64,000 bases of DNA from Bacteroidales bacterium. Lineage in GTDB: Bacteria > Bacteroidota > Bacteroidia > Bacteroidales > M50B96. The DNA lies in assembly GCA_021740905.1 (NCBI GenBank), contig JAIOYV010000010.1:1-64000 (forward strand). The letters are read 5' to 3'. Made by a program: the position numbers and the translations under genes. The notes beneath the pieces are model-generated. The model made no database searches, was not told the DNA's origin, and saw nothing but the letters and a program-made list of their open reading frames with translations. This document shows positions 62,472 through 64,000 of this stretch, piece after piece (position 1 is the stretch's first letter; each line of letters starts with the position of its first letter).

Positions 62472-64000
62472 TTGTTTTGTTCTGATAATTTTTCTTCCAA
62501 TTTTTTCACTTTGTCACGTAGTTCTTTTATCCTGAATTCGCGACCTACAAACAATTGGTTAAAGCGTTCTAGTTCAATATTTTTTTCAATAAGTTCTTTA
62601 TTTTTTACTTCAATTTCCGCAGTCCGTTCTTTTACCATCTCTTCAAGTTTTTCACGGTATTGACTGAGTTGCATTTCTGCTTCTTTTCTATCGCCAATAT
62701 CCTTGAAAACAGTGAGCATGGCCGGTTTTCCAAAATATTGAAAAGGCACACCTGCCACTTCCACAAATATGATAGTCCCATCAAAGCATATAAATTTTTC
62801 CTCAATTAATTTGGCAGGTTCATTATTAAGCTGGCTTGATTTAATTCGCTCTATAACCATTTCTCGCGAATCAGGGTGCACAAACTCAAATACAGATTTA
62901 TCCGTGAAGGATTCCTTCCCTGAGGCTTTCATAATTGAAATAGCCGAATCGTTGCAAAAAACGATTTTTCCTTCACAATGCACCACCACACCTTCAGGTA
63001 TCATATCCACCAGATTACGATATCGTTCCTCACTTTCTTGCAAAGCCCTATTTATTTCTTTGTTTTCAGTAATGTCAATGAAAGAAACCAATACTCTCGA
63101 CAAACTAGACTCGTAACCCGGGGTAACAGCCAGCCTTAGATCAATAAATTTTACATTTCCTTTAAAATCAAGGATCCTGATTTCGCAATTGAACTCCATG
63201 CTACCTTCTGCCAGAGCAATAAGCTCATTTTTGAAGGCTTCGAGCGAATCCTGATCGAAAAATCTGGGGAAGCTATTCAATAAGTCCTTTTTTGAATCTG
63301 AATTGAAAAGTTTTAAACTTGCTTCATTCACATCAAGAATCCTCACAAGCCCGATGCACTCGTTTACTTTGTCGGGGTAAGAATCGAAATATTCCCTAAA
63401 ATCGACAACACCCACGTCTTTCAGGTTATCGATCAATGCTTTTACCTCCGAAAAATCCTCTTCAAAAATAGGGATGGCTGCATTTTCGAATAGCGACTTA
63501 TAGCGCGTTTTGCGATCTAATAATTGTCTTTCGACTTTTTTACGCTCAGAGATATCCCTTATTATAGACAAAAAAGAACCATCACTGATCTTCGATGAAG
63601 TCATTTCGACAGGAACAATTTTCCCACTTTTGGATGTCAAATTTCGTTCATGGGTTATCGATCTCCCTTTTTTCAATATGTCGTACCGCAATGGCTTCTC
63701 AGCCATTTCCACATCAGAAAACAAATCCGACATGCGCAAATGCAATAATTCCTCCCTAGAAAAACCGGTTAATTTACAGGCTGAAGTGTTGACCTGAATG
63801 AATTTACCATCATGATCGCCTTTTACAATAGCATCACTGGCTTGCTCCACCAGTATCCGATAATTACTTTCGCTGCGTACCAGTTCTTTTTCAAGCTGAG
63901 TTTTCTCGTCAATCATTTTGTTTGCCTCTTGAGCTAACAGGCGTAGATCGGAAAATACAATCCCATCGGTATCAATTTTTTTGTTCAACAGCGTAAACCT
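62468..64000 (-). CDS. PAS-repeat signalling protein, 5' end beyond the window
   Basis: At least 506 residues. Three PAS domains are seen: about 38-155 ('YRILVEQASDAIVKGDHDGK'), 160-305 (the variant 'FENAAIPIFEEDFSEVKAL' with 'LDVNEASLKLFNS') and 315-440 ('YRNLVDMIPEGVVVHCEGK'), followed by a C-terminal coiled coil ('REKLEEMVKERTAEIEVKNK'). No kinase, receiver or membrane segment is present. The only start in the window is a TTG at 63988 and the frame stays open to base 64000, so the gene probably begins outside. It overlaps the following kinase gene by four bases and may be a sensory partner of that kinase. Confidence 0.7.
   Translation of the reverse strand, partial: RFTLLNKKIDTDGIVFSDLRLLAQEANKMIDEKTQLEKELVRSESNYRILVEQASDAIVKGDHDGKFIQVNTSACKLTGFSREELLHLRMSDLFSDVEMAEKPLRYDILKKGRSITHERNLTSKSGKIVPVEMTSSKISDGSFLSIIRDISERKKVERQLLDRKTRYKSLFENAAIPIFEEDFSEVKALIDNLKDVGVVDFREYFDSYPDKVNECIGLVRILDVNEASLKLFNSDSKKDLLNSFPRFFDQDSLEAFKNELIALAEGSMEFNCEIRILDFKGNVKFIDLRLAVTPGYESSLSRVLVSFIDITENKEINRALQESEERYRNLVDMIPEGVVVHCEGKIVFCNDSAISIMKASGKESFTDKSVFEFVHPDSREMVIERIKSSQLNNEPAKLIEEKFICFDGTIIFVEVAGVPFQYFGKPAMLTVFKDIGDRKEAEMQLSQYREKLEEMVKERTAEIEVKNKELIEKNIELERFNQLFVGREFRIKELRDKVKKLEEKLSEQNK

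Noticed and set aside
1-64000. tRNA, rRNA and insertion sequences
   Set aside because: I looked through the intergenic regions and saw no cloverleaf, rRNA-like stretch or transposase gene; a covariance-model scan would settle tRNAs and small RNAs.

Overview
The window is a chromosomal segment of a Bacteroidota bacterium, most likely an environmental or host-associated member of the Bacteroidia/Marinilabiliales type. The reasons are six secreted proteins ending in type IX secretion (T9SS) C-terminal sorting domains, two-component-propeller and SprB-like repeats, promoters of the TAnnTTTG type, weak Shine-Dalgarno sequences, and a parA-parB-DUF5683-lytic transglycosylase block. No tRNA, rRNA, CRISPR array or intact insertion sequence was recognised.

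Layout. 0-2.9 kb: a T9SS propeller protein flanked by two copies of an intergenic repeat. 2.9-8.6 kb: a GNAT acetyltransferase, then three membrane proteins of a predicted polyprenyl-phosphate sugar pathway (GT87-like, HAD-UbiA fusion, GT39-like). 8.8-22.6 kb: two tandem PNGase F-like secreted amidases, a divergent LacI-type regulator and a 2500-residue modular surface protein. 22.7-35.3 kb: an all-minus-strand block that is the most unusual part of the window. It holds a sigma-54 activator (NtrC type), a sigma-54-like promoter with three repeated upstream sites, and an operon. The operon encodes three related small secreted proteins with a W-x-L motif and a conserved last strand, an usher-like outer-membrane protein, a periplasmic chaperone-like protein and a MORN-variant repeat protein. 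A PAS/GAF sensor kinase follows. I read it as a chaperone-usher-like surface-appendage system unlike the classical proteobacterial one.

35.4-38.8 kb: a FecCD/FecE-type ABC importer with a coupled small membrane protein, and a YegS/DgkB-like lipid kinase. 39.1-48.9 kb: a small protein of a Bacteroidota-specific family and two large T9SS proteins, one with a probable zinc-metallopeptidase domain. 49.1-53.0 kb: chromosome partition (ParA, ParB), DUF5683 and an MltD-like transglycosylase with LysM domains. 53.5-54.6 kb: a toxin-antitoxin patch, with a lone antitoxin followed by a broken PIN toxin and then an intact MntA/HepT pair. 54.6-57.5 kb: citrate lyase alpha and a CitD-CitE fusion. 57.8-64 kb: an alpha/beta hydrolase, a small two-TM protein, and a translationally coupled pair of PAS protein and receiver-PAS-GAF-histidine kinase that runs off the right edge.

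Several start sites were moved inward from the longest reading frame where a signal peptide, domain boundary or promoter argued for it. Domain and family names are from memory of motifs and were not confirmed by searches.
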